Source of the DNA: a virus
Length of the DNA: 22,021 nucleotides
Virus record (IMG/VR): IMGVR_UViG_3300005839_000006
Span: 1-22,021 of that record
Direction: 5' to 3' (one strand)
Numbering within the stretch: the stretch's first letter is position 1; each line of letters starts with the position of its first letter. Under the pieces are notes generated by a model that did no database searches, had not been told where the DNA came from, and saw only the letters and a program-made list of their open reading frames with translations. Shown here one piece after another: positions 5,391-12,351 of this stretch. The position numbers and the translations under genes were made by a program.

Positions 5391-7514
5391 ATGAAGGCAA
5401 ACCCCACCGAACAAGCCCTCATAGGAACACTTCTTGTTTATCCTGAGGAGTGTCCACGCGTACTAGAGGTCATAACCATAGATGACATAAAGGGCCAAGC
5501 CGAGAGATTTATATTCCAAGCTATACAGGCCCTCTATAATAACGGGAACAAAACCCCTGATGTAGTGCAGATAATAGAGGAACTGGAACGCCGCGGGTGG
5601 CTTCAGGCCATAGGAGGCCGTGAATATCTGGCCAAGCTCCAGGATTATGCATTATCAGCGCGTCAGATAGACGAGTATGTTGAAACCCTGCTCAGGCGCC
5701 GGTATCGTTATCAGATCATCCGCATGGCCACTGATATTATTCAGGCCGCCAAGCATGGAGATAAACCTCAACTTACTGAGGCTTTCACCAAGCTGTCTGA
5801 GACCGCTCAGCTATTCTTTGCGGATTATGAAGGAACCGAGGAATTCATCCCCATGTCCCATGTGGAGCCTGAGACCCCTCAGTGGGTTATTGAGGATTGG
5901 ATTCCCCGGAATGGCCTCTCAATCATGGCTGGCCATCCCGGCACTGGGAAAACCTGGGCCGCCCTAGCCATGGCCGCCTTTGTAGCTTCTCAGGGGGGCC
6001 GTGTTGTAATTATTTCCACTGAGGACGCGGCGGGGATTCTGAGGAATCGCCTAGACGCAATAGGAGTGGACATGGCCCAGATAGGAGACAACATTCTGGT
6101 TCCCTCTAAGCCGTTAAACCTCCTTCTTGTTCCGGATCAGGAGGCCCGGTGGCAGGAAATAGGCCAAAGGCTCCAACCTGATCTTGTTATCCTGGACAGC
6201 TTACAATCGTTCTTTCCGGGACGAATAGACATTAACCGGGCCAACGAGGTAAGGGAGGCTCTAAACATCCTGGATAGGGCTTTTCCTGGCGCCGGAATCC
6301 TAGCTCTTTACCACCGGCCCAAATCCGGCAGTGATCCCATTCTAGGTTCCGTGGACTTCAGGGCAAAGGCTCGCTCGGTGATAAGCATAGAACAAGACCC
6401 CCTGACTGGAGAAAGAATCATGCGAATTGTAAAGTGCAATTACAAAGACATGAGCCTTATCCGGCCAATCAGCTTTGGGATTACCCCTGAGGGGTTTAGG
6501 TGGAAAGGGGCTTCTGTGGAGAGTGTAGCCGGTCTTACAACTGAGGAACAAAGACATGCCGCGGAGGTAATCATAGAGGCCCTCAAGGAGGCCGGGCCAG
6601 AGGGAATATCGGTATCTGACCTCAAAGCCAAGCTGAAGAGTGAGGGGATACCTGAGAAAATATACCGCGACACATGGGAACACCTGGCCAGGGTTGGCTA
6701 TGTTCCCCGACTAAGCCGAGGTGGAAATCCTAAAGAGAAGAAAGCAGTTCTACTACGCCGCGGGGAAGTCCCCAGGGGGTTCGTATATCATGCTAGAGGT
6801 GAGAATGGAAACCAATCGCCCAATCGCCATAGTATATATGAGGGCGATTGGGCGATTGACGGAAACCCTAATAATGACGCGGATTTCCAGCAAGAAGAAG
6901 TTCCTGAGACCACAGGAGGAGAGGGCGATTGGTTTCCAAGGGGAGAACCAATCGCCCAATCGCCCTACCCTATATATGGCGATTGGGCGATTGAAAGAAA
7001 CTCTAATGGTGGTGCGGGTTCCCAAGAAGGGGTTCCTGAAACTGAAGGGCGATTGGAGGGCGATTGCTTTTGCCCGGGGGAAAGACCAATCGCCCCAATC
7101 GCCCCAGGAGAGGAAATGTCCTCAGATTCTCTGGAGGGCAATCGCCCCAATAGCCCAGGGGAGAGCTCAGATAGGGCGATTGAAAAAATAAGTCCTGATA
7201 ATGAAGAGAACAACCAATCGCCCAATCGCCCCAATAGCCCAACCCCAGCTGAGCTAGACGCCCTAGAAGCCGAGGAGTTTCCTCTAGACCCGTCCCTCAG
7301 GGATGATGACTCTGGCCGGTTCCCTGAGGAACTGGGGGAGACCAAAGAGGAGAGGGATGACTATACGCCCCCACCACCCCCACGGGGTATGGACCCGGCC
7401 CAGTGGGAATATCTATGCCGTCTGTTTGGGCTAGAGGAGATACCCGATGATAGATTTCCACCCCCAAAGAACCCTAAAGGAAAAAACCAAAACCATAAGG
7501 AGGTAAAACCATGA
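5391..7514 (+). CDS. Replication ATPase: DnaB N-domain, RepA-like core, repeat tail
   Basis: Residues about 3-100 match the DnaB N-terminal domain (PTEQALIGTLL, GGREYLAKL). Residues about 155-370 form a RecA-fold ATPase of the RepA/AAA_25 type: Walker A GHPGTGKT at 181-188, IISTED after it, Walker B LVILDS at 265-270. Residues about 380-460 look like a winged helix (GISVSDLKAKLKSEGIPEKIYRDTWEHLARVGYV). Residues about 470-707 are low-complexity and disordered, rich in Pro, Glu, Asp, Gly and Asn. The protein is most likely the replicative helicase or its loader; no primase motifs are seen. The DNA for residues 475-616 carries the 8-bp repeat array. AAGAAGGAGG precedes the start, and the stop overlaps the next gene (ATGA). 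A classic DnaB C-terminal domain is not evident. Confidence 0.8.
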   Translation: MKANPTEQALIGTLLVYPEECPRVLEVITIDDIKGQAERFIFQAIQALYNNGNKTPDVVQIIEELERRGWLQAIGGREYLAKLQDYALSARQIDEYVETLLRRRYRYQIIRMATDIIQAAKHGDKPQLTEAFTKLSETAQLFFADYEGTEEFIPMSHVEPETPQWVIEDWIPRNGLSIMAGHPGTGKTWAALAMAAFVASQGGRVVIISTEDAAGILRNRLDAIGVDMAQIGDNILVPSKPLNLLLVPDQEARWQEIGQRLQPDLVILDSLQSFFPGRIDINRANEVREALNILDRAFPGAGILALYHRPKSGSDPILGSVDFRAKARSVISIEQDPLTGERIMRIVKCNYKDMSLIRPISFGITPEGFRWKGASVESVAGLTTEEQRHAAEVIIEALKEAGPEGISVSDLKAKLKSEGIPEKIYRDTWEHLARVGYVPRLSRGGNPKEKKAVLLRRGEVPRGFVYHARGENGNQSPNRHSIYEGDWAIDGNPNNDADFQQEEVPETTGGEGDWFPRGEPIAQSPYPIYGDWAIERNSNGGAGSQEGVPETEGRLEGDCFCPGERPIAPIAPGEEMSSDSLEGNRPNSPGESSDRAIEKISPDNEENNQSPNRPNSPTPAELDALEAEEFPLDPSLRDDDSGRFPEELGETKEERDDYTPPPPPRGMDPAQWEYLCRLFGLEEIPDDRFPPPKNPKGKNQNHKEVKP
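6813..6858. repeat. First 16-bp perfect dyad of the array
   Basis: CAATCGCCCAATCGCC (6813-6828) pairs perfectly with its reverse complement at 6843-6858, across a 14-base loop containing TATATAT. Each arm is two 8-bp units in tandem. Confidence 0.9.
6949..6993. repeat. Second 16-bp perfect dyad of the array
   Basis: The same 16-base arm at 6949-6964 pairs with 6978-6993 over a 13-base loop that again ends in TATATAT. A single reverse unit at 6924-6931 precedes it. A looser third dyad joins 7048-7066 to 7087-7103. Confidence 0.9.
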
Positions 7515-7813
7515 ACATCAAGACAAAGCAAGGGAAATATAGTCAGGTATATCACCTGACTATGTCAGAACAGGAGGTAAAGGACATCCAAGCTCTCCTG
7601 TTATGCGTGTTCAAGGCAATAGCAGAGAACAACGACATAACCATAGGCCTAAGGAACTGGTGCTTACAGATGAACAGCTTACAGGGGAGCAATAAGATCA
7701 GTGAAGGTCTCAGGGATATGGGCTCTATGATTCTAACAGCGTCAACGCTATTACACCTGATCAACATGAACAAGAAGGAGGAAAGCCATGGACAAAGTGA
7801 TAGCCGTATATGA
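7511..7813 (+). CDS. Unrecognised small helical protein
   Basis: The 100-residue product starts at ATG 7511, overlapping the helicase stop, behind AAGGAGG. After a short N-terminal part it looks helical (SEQEVKDIQALLLCVFKAIAENN, ISEGLRDMGSMILTASTLLHLINM). A perfect 10-bp hairpin (7539-7548 with 7554-7563, loop ATATC) lies in the first codons, where it could affect translation. It overlaps the next gene by 26 bases. No family is recognised. Confidence 0.6.
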   Translation: MNIKTKQGKYSQVYHLTMSEQEVKDIQALLLCVFKAIAENNDITIGLRNWCLQMNSLQGSNKISEGLRDMGSMILTASTLLHLINMNKKEESHGQSDSRI

Positions 7814-8066
7814 CAAATGGAAGCGAGTCAAATGTAGGGCCCACATCAAAGAGGAGAGGAATAAGCTGACCATAGAGGTGGATAGGAACCCGGAGGTCTG
7901 GCTCCCACAAATCCTCGCGGCGATAACAAACTGCGACGGCAGTGATTATAGGGGGGTGCTTGATATGCTAAATGATGGTAAGATCCACGAGTGGGGAACT
8001 TGGTATGACGAAAAAGGCAGGGATTTTGACGGAGCTTTAAAGGAGGATAAACATGAAGGAGGATAA
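7788..8066 (+). CDS. Unrecognised small charged protein
   Basis: The 92-residue product starts at ATG 7788 behind AAGGAGGAAAG, inside the end of the preceding gene. It begins with beta-like, basic residues (YDKWKRVKCRAHIKEERNKLTIEVD) and has an acidic, glycine-rich end. No motif is recognised. Its last codons contain the ribosome site and start of the next gene, so the run is tightly coupled. Confidence 0.6.
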   Translation: MDKVIAVYDKWKRVKCRAHIKEERNKLTIEVDRNPEVWLPQILAAITNCDGSDYRGVLDMLNDGKIHEWGTWYDEKGRDFDGALKEDKHEGG

Positions 8067-8235
8067 ATACCGATCAAGATACGGCTATTGCAAATGGTGT
8101 GGCCGTATCATTTCCTCGTGGAGTGCGATGTTTAGAAAAAACTGTGGAGCAAAATATCCCGTGTGGGTTTATTGTTCCGGCTGTTGTTGGCGGGAGGCCA
8201 AAAAAGCTAAGAAACAAAAGGAGGTGAAGTCATGA
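8053..8235 (+). CDS. Small zinc-ribbon-like protein
   Basis: The 60-residue basic product has YCKWCGR near the start and YCSGCCWRE later, two CxxC pairs that would form a zinc ribbon, then a lysine-rich tail. This suggests a nucleic-acid or protein contact module. The start lies behind AAAGGAGG and overlaps the previous gene by 14 bases; the stop overlaps the next start (ATGA). An 8-bp hairpin (8078-8085 with 8102-8109) spans the first Cys pair. Confidence 0.6.
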   Translation: MKEDKYRSRYGYCKWCGRIISSWSAMFRKNCGAKYPVWVYCSGCCWREAKKAKKQKEVKS

Positions 8236-8912
8236 CAGACAAAACCGTAAACATCGCCATGCTAGGCCCTGAGCTTACACCAGCTCAGGTGGAGAAGATA
8301 CTCAACGAGATGGAGCTTTTCATCCGCCTGGAATACCCCAGGTCTGAGAAGCCCGCTAAGCCCTTGTCTGATCTGGAAAGCTGGAATAGTCTCTTTTCAT
8401 GCGAAGAAGAGACTGTGGTGGCGATAGCCCCTAAACATCTGCTTGACTTGGATACCCCACCTGGCTCTTGGGGGGCATTCCACTTTGAGTTCCCCCACTA
8501 TGAGTTCCTGCAAGCAGTCTATTACTACGACTATGGTAATGTGAAGGTGCATGGACATCTCCTTAGGATAACCGACAAGATGTATAACGAGTTAAAGCGG
8601 TTTCTCCGGGATAACTTTAACGAACATGTATGTGTGATTGAGACGATGTTGGTTTACATACCGGATCTGCCTAACAAACAAGAGCGCTGTGAGACTGAGT
8701 CTGTGATAGCTTACAAAGCTGGTGGTGCAGTTGTTGCTCGTGAGGACTTTGAAGGTGCAAAACGATATAGAGACGAGGTGCTGGATGAGTTCTTCACCTG
8801 GATTGACGAGGCGGTAGAATATTATACAAAGATAAGGTCAAGGACAAGGCGCTCAAGAAAGGAGGATAACCATGACAGACAAGACCATAACCATAACCCT
8901 AAGCACAGATGA
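8232..8912 (+). CDS. Unrecognised early protein with His-rich tail
   Basis: The 226-residue product has an N-terminal helical segment (LTPAQVEKILNEMELFIRLEYP), an aromatic middle (FHFEFPHYEFLQAVYYYDYGNVKVHGHLLRI) and a tail rich in Asp, His, Asn and Arg. The tail is encoded where the frame overlaps the next gene by 41 bases, so its composition may follow from the overlap. AAAGGAGG precedes ATG 8232. It starts MTDKTVNI, almost the same as the next gene. No family is recognised. Confidence 0.6.
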   Translation: MTDKTVNIAMLGPELTPAQVEKILNEMELFIRLEYPRSEKPAKPLSDLESWNSLFSCEEETVVAIAPKHLLDLDTPPGSWGAFHFEFPHYEFLQAVYYYDYGNVKVHGHLLRITDKMYNELKRFLRDNFNEHVCVIETMLVYIPDLPNKQERCETESVIAYKAGGAVVAREDFEGAKRYRDEVLDEFFTWIDEAVEYYTKIRSRTRRSRKEDNHDRQDHNHNPKHR

Positions 8913-9198
8913 GGCCAGGAGGATCGTGAATGGTCTTCACCTCCTCCTGATAGTCTTGGCAGACGACAGGGATTTTCCTGATCTAGAATATGCTCAGGAA
9001 ATCATGAGCGAATGGCTCTTAGCGAAGTATAAAGACGACGAGGAGGAAGCTTGCGAGGTAATAAAGGCTCTGTGGCGGCTAAACCATGTTCTCCTTGAGA
9101 GAATTGAAAAGACCGGGGAGCCACTTCTGAGCGAGGACGAAATCTCTAGCAGGGACGCACTGGAGGTAGTCAAGCGAAAGAAGGGGGTAAGACCATGA
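8872..9198 (+). CDS. Unrecognised small acidic protein
   Basis: The 108-residue product starts MTDKTITI behind AAAGGAGG. It looks mainly helical (STDEARRIVNGLHLLLIVLADD, QEIMSEWLLAKYKDDEEEACEVIKALWRL) with a basic C-terminus. The shared ribosome site and first five codons with the gene before it suggest that a translation-start segment was copied between neighbours. Its stop overlaps the next start (ATGA). No family is recognised. Confidence 0.6.
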   Translation: MTDKTITITLSTDEARRIVNGLHLLLIVLADDRDFPDLEYAQEIMSEWLLAKYKDDEEEACEVIKALWRLNHVLLERIEKTGEPLLSEDEISSRDALEVVKRKKGVRP

Positions 9199-9539
9199 AA
9201 AACCCGTCAGAGATATGGAAAGAGCTGGAACTAGGGAAAAACCTGGGAGAAATAACTATCCCAGAAGAGCTATGGCGAAAGATAGAAGAGCTAACCCGGC
9301 AGTATAACAGCAGGGCAACCAAGAAGAGAAGGAAAATATTTCCTCAAGCGATGCTGGTATTCCTGCTGGTAAGTGCTGTGGATAAGGCATTCTTCTGTGG
9401 GATAGACTATCTCATTGGCATGGTAAAAGAGGCCCATGATCATCTTAGGCCTATGTGGCGTGAGGATTGGAGAGCCTTTTGGGAGAAACAACGGAAAGCC
9501 CTAGAAGAGGAAAAGGTTAAACAAGACGAGGAGGTGTAA
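9195..9539 (+). CDS. Unrecognised small protein
   Basis: The 114-residue product is helical and charged, with a hydrophobic stretch at about 48-70 (FPQAMLVFLLVSAVDKAFFCGIDYLIG) that could be a buried helix or a weak membrane segment. The C-terminus is a charged helix (FWEKQRKALEEEKVKQDEEV). The ribosome site is weaker here (AAGGGGGT), but the ATGA overlap supports coupling. No family is recognised. Confidence 0.55.
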   Translation: MKNPSEIWKELELGKNLGEITIPEELWRKIEELTRQYNSRATKKRRKIFPQAMLVFLLVSAVDKAFFCGIDYLIGMVKEAHDHLRPMWREDWRAFWEKQRKALEEEKVKQDEEV

Positions 9540-9542
9540 ACC

Positions 9543-10025
9543 ATGGAAAGGTTAACAGAACAAGCTGTGAGGATGAAGCTAGCTAAAGCCGGCCTAGAGC
9601 TTGAGAAGGAGTGGATTGATGGCCGGTTATATCATGTGAGGGTTTCTCCTCTTATATCCTCGTATAATAGCTTCATAGCATCCTTCAAGTCCCTTAGGGC
9701 GCTAGACGCGTGGTTTGACGAGAGGTTCAAGGACAAGGAGACCATGCTCAGGTTGATTGATGAGACGGATATAGACGAGATTACAATACGGCAAATACAA
9801 AGTAAAACTCACGCTAGCAGGGATGAGGTCATAGAGCGGATAAAGATGTTGAAAAAGGTTATCGTCCGCGAAAAAGGGATATTCCCATATGGGATGTCTA
9901 TCGTGTGGTCATATGAGCATAGGTTAATCTTAGGTCTGATACCTCGTTATTCACCTGATTTCATAAGAAGGTGTCTTCAGGAGGTTGGTATAAGTGAGTG
10001 GTTTGACGAGGTGATAACCATATAG
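9543..10025 (+). CDS. Unrecognised protein ending the early run
   Basis: The 160-residue product starts at ATG 9543 behind GAGGAGGTG. The first 60 residues include a strand-like DGRLYHVRV and aromatic SPLISSYNSFIASF. A middle segment (ITIRQIQSKTHASRDEVIERIKMLKKVIVREKG) looks like a helix-turn-helix or winged helix, so DNA binding is possible. The end holds RRCLQEVGISEWFDE. No family is recognised. A 12-bp perfect palindrome lies at 9893-9904. Confidence 0.6.
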   Translation: MERLTEQAVRMKLAKAGLELEKEWIDGRLYHVRVSPLISSYNSFIASFKSLRALDAWFDERFKDKETMLRLIDETDIDEITIRQIQSKTHASRDEVIERIKMLKKVIVREKGIFPYGMSIVWSYEHRLILGLIPRYSPDFIRRCLQEVGISEWFDEVITI

Positions 10026-10036
10026 GAGGTAAAACC

Positions 10037-10072
10037 ATGAGTAAAGTCCATTTTGAGGACGAGGAGGCTTGA
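10037..10072 (+). CDS. Eleven-residue micro-ORF with a full ribosome site
   Basis: TAGGAGGT (10023-10030) precedes ATG 10037, which reads MSKVHFEDEEA and stops. The spacing and site equal those of the real early genes. It could be a leader peptide, a true micropeptide or the remnant of a deleted gene. Its stop overlaps the -35-like TTGACT of a possible promoter at the early/late boundary. Confidence 0.35.
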   Translation: MSKVHFEDEEA

Positions 10073-10096
10073 CTTTTGCATTATTTACATTATGAG
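10069..10096 (+). promoter_or_regulatory. Possible promoter before the packaging genes
   Basis: TTGACT at 10069-10074 and TATGAG at 10091-10096 are 16 bp apart. The -35 box is one base from consensus and the -10 two. A TATAAT at 10122-10127 also exists but abuts the next start codon, so it cannot serve that gene's usual leader. The site falls where the early run ends and packaging genes begin. Confidence 0.35.
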
Positions 10097-10127
10097 GTTG
10101 TTGTCAGACAAGGGATAGGAGTATAAT

Positions 10128-10814
10128 ATGCGAACGAAGCAACCTAGAATGCAAAAAAAATGCAAAAGGGGATTCACCCCCTATTCTGATATGACAGGGA
10201 AACCACACTGGCCTGAGAGCTTGAGAAAACGAGCTCGTGAGATTTACATCTCCTATCCGGGCCATGTAAGTGAAGCTATGGACTATACTTACAGAGCTCT
10301 TCAATACGAATTCCCTAAGGTTCCTCACTTAGTTACCCTATACAGGTGGGCAAATAAAGAGGAATGGGAGAAAGCAAGACAGACAAATCTCAAAGCCAAG
10401 GCCCTGGACGAAATCGCCAAAGAAGCTGGTAAGCCCGTGGAGCAAATAGCCCCTGAGGACTTTCTGGTGTTCTTACAGGGTGCCCTAGAGAAAGACCTCA
10501 AGCGCTCAGAGATAGATCAACAATTTATTGAGGTTTTCCAGAAGCGTATCATGGAGGTGGCAAAGGATAGCGGCTCAGTCAAAGAACTAGCCTCAGCTCT
10601 CATAGCGACCTCGCGGGCCGCGGACGCAAAGCTGAGACGGGCCTCAGTGATAGGCACCGTTCTCAGGGCCATAGGAGAAGCTATACAGGCCAGAGCAGAG
10701 GTTATGAGGGAGGGCGTGTGTCCGGCCATGTCCGGTGGCCCTATCCCAGAAGGATGTCCCCTAATACGAGGACTATTAGATGATAACGACAGCACTTCAG
10801 AAGGCCAAGACTGA
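10128..10814 (+). CDS. terS: Probable terminase small subunit
   Basis: The 228-residue protein directly precedes and overlaps the large terminase gene. It has a basic N-terminus, then a helix-turn-helix-like segment with PHLVTLYRWANKEEWEKAR at about 65-83, a pattern common in small terminases that recognise the packaging site. The remainder is helical, suitable for oligomer formation (SVKELASALIATSRAADAKLRRA), with a Pro/Gly/Asp-rich tail. Small terminases bind viral DNA and hand it to the large subunit. AGGAG sits 6 bases before ATG 10128. The role rests on position plus the HTH. Confidence 0.7.
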   Translation: MRTKQPRMQKKCKRGFTPYSDMTGKPHWPESLRKRAREIYISYPGHVSEAMDYTYRALQYEFPKVPHLVTLYRWANKEEWEKARQTNLKAKALDEIAKEAGKPVEQIAPEDFLVFLQGALEKDLKRSEIDQQFIEVFQKRIMEVAKDSGSVKELASALIATSRAADAKLRRASVIGTVLRAIGEAIQARAEVMREGVCPAMSGGPIPEGCPLIRGLLDDNDSTSEGQD

Positions 10815-12093
10815 CCCTGTGGCCCTGGCCCGGGCTCTATGGAACCAGGAATTATGGGAGGGTGGCCGGGCTATCCTAGAGGCCGTGGCCCGGAATTCTC
10901 GTGTGGTTGTTATAGGAGCTAATGGTGTTGGTAAAAGTCATGCCATTTCCCTGGCCGTCATGCATTATTTTCTCACGCGATCCCGTGCTATGGCTATCAT
11001 AACCTCCGCGTCCTGGGGTCAGCTTCAAAGAGGTCTGTGGCGCTATACCTCCTCGTTGGCTAGGAGAATAACACTACTCAGGATTGTCCAAGACAGGATT
11101 GAATACCGGGATAGGTGGATATGGGCCGTCTCTACAAACGCTAAGGAGCGGCTTCAAGGTCTTCATGGCGAGCATGTTCTCGTTGTTGTGGATGAGGGCT
11201 CCGGTGTCCCGGATTGGCTTCCTGAGGTTATCATAGCCATGTCCCCTGAGAAGGTTGTCATATCCGGGAATCCCTTGGAGCCTCGTGGCCCTCTGTGGGA
11301 GGCCTGGAACGACCCTCATTATACCCGCTTGGCCATATCAGCTCTAGATTTCCCAAATGTAAAAGAGGGACGGATTGTTTTCCCCGGCGGCATTACCCGC
11401 GAGACAATAAACGAGGTCATAACCAGATATGGAGAAGATAGCCCCGTATATCAGGCCAGGGTCTTAGGTCAATTCCCTGAGAACCTGGAGAACATAGTAA
11501 TCCCGTGGAGCATAATCTCCATAGCCACCCAGAGAGAGCTGGTGGCGGCCGGAGAGGCCGTCATAGGTGTGGATGTGGCCCGCGGTGGTGAGGATAGGAC
11601 AGCTGTAGCTGTTATACGAGGAAATAGTGTATCACGAATTGAGACCTGGCAAATCCCAGACCTTATGGCCACGACAGGTAAAATCATAGCCCTGTGGGAA
11701 CAAGAGGGCCGGCCTCAGATTGTTGTTGACGAGACAGGTTTAGGAGGTGGGGTTGTGGATAGACTGCGAGAGCAAAACATCCCGGTAAGGGGCGTGAATT
11801 TTGGTGCTGGAGCTGTAAGGGGAGACAGATTCGCGAATATGAGGGCAGAGCTCTGGTGGACACTGAGAGAGGCCCTTCAGGAATGGCTTGCAATCCCTGA
11901 TAACCGAGAGCTACATGATGATTTGATGTCAGTGAGATATGGTTTTGATAGCCGCGGACGGATAAAGCTAGAACCGAAATCCGAGCTGGCTCGTTCTCCG
12001 GACATAGGAGATGCCCTGGCCCTGGCAGTGTGGGGCCGGGCTTCTAAAGGAGCTGCCCAGACATGGCTAGAGGTGCTAGAGAAACTAAGATAA
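10780..12093 (+). CDS. terL: Terminase large subunit (packaging ATPase and nuclease)
   Basis: The 437-residue protein has both terminase domains. The ATPase has Walker A GANGVGKS at 46-53, Walker B VLVVVDEG at 133-140 with Glu139, and SGNP at 162-165 as a likely coupling motif. The RNase H-like nuclease has Asp265 in GVDVARGGEDRTA, Asp317 in VVDETGLGGG, and Asp408/Asp411 in SPDIGDALALAVWG. It drives DNA into the prohead and cuts genomes at the portal. The start lies 35 bases inside the small-subunit gene with only a weak ribosome site, so coupling is likely. Its end overlaps the next gene by 31 bases. Confidence 0.95.
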   Translation: MITTALQKAKTDPVALARALWNQELWEGGRAILEAVARNSRVVVIGANGVGKSHAISLAVMHYFLTRSRAMAIITSASWGQLQRGLWRYTSSLARRITLLRIVQDRIEYRDRWIWAVSTNAKERLQGLHGEHVLVVVDEGSGVPDWLPEVIIAMSPEKVVISGNPLEPRGPLWEAWNDPHYTRLAISALDFPNVKEGRIVFPGGITRETINEVITRYGEDSPVYQARVLGQFPENLENIVIPWSIISIATQRELVAAGEAVIGVDVARGGEDRTAVAVIRGNSVSRIETWQIPDLMATTGKIIALWEQEGRPQIVVDETGLGGGVVDRLREQNIPVRGVNFGAGAVRGDRFANMRAELWWTLREALQEWLAIPDNRELHDDLMSVRYGFDSRGRIKLEPKSELARSPDIGDALALAVWGRASKGAAQTWLEVLEKLR

Positions 12094-12311
12094 ACGCCGC
12101 GTGTGAATGGGCCATTCAAAAGGGCCGGTTCACAATACAGGAATTCTGTGAGAAGTGGGATGTAAGCAAGGCAATGGCCCGGGTTTACATCACGCGCATA
12201 AAGGAAAGGCTTGAGGCTAGGGGAATAGCCCTCAGGCATGTAAGCTATTATGTTGTAGGCCAGACGACAGATTGGGAAGCGATAATTGAGCGTATCAGAA
12301 ACGAAAAATAG
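12063..12311 (+). CDS. Small helix-turn-helix protein between terminase and portal
   Basis: The 82-residue basic product has a clear HTH-like core: FTIQEFCEKWDVSKAMARVYITRIKERL at about 23-50, as in winged-helix regulators, followed by a short beta-like part (LRHVSYYVVGQ). AAAGGAG lies 10 bases before ATG 12063, inside the terminase gene. It could be a late transcription regulator or an extra packaging-site binder. No partner domain is present. Genes in this place are usually absent. Confidence 0.6.
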   Translation: MARGARETKINAACEWAIQKGRFTIQEFCEKWDVSKAMARVYITRIKERLEARGIALRHVSYYVVGQTTDWEAIIERIRNEK

Positions 12312-12351
12312 CTTTTATTTCCACATAGCTTGAGTAATAATTTGCGACTGA

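Larger units (their letters stand above)
6813..7239. repeat. Array of 17 exact 8-bp repeats, candidate origin
   Basis: The word CAATCGCC occurs 17 times on either strand: + at 6813, 6821, 6949, 6957, 7087, 7096, 7139, 7215 and 7223; reverse (GGCGATTG) at 6843, 6851, 6924, 6978, 6986, 7048, 7059 and 7175. Variants CAATAGCC lie at 7148 and 7232. Copies often sit in tandem pairs, and opposite-facing pairs make large inverted repeats with TATATAT in two loops. The word is read in different codon frames (QSP, PIA, NR, GDW, AI), so the protein is not what is conserved. An iteron-type origin inside a replication gene, as in phage lambda O, is the leading idea. Confidence 0.85.

Noticed and set aside
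6721-7191. Alternative 156-codon frame in the helicase tail region
   Set aside because: It is in a different frame from the conserved helicase, has no ribosome site, and stays open because the repeats contain no stop.
6813-7239. CRISPR array
   Set aside because: The repeat is only 8 bp, occurs in both directions and in tandem, and spacers are not uniform; it lies within a gene.
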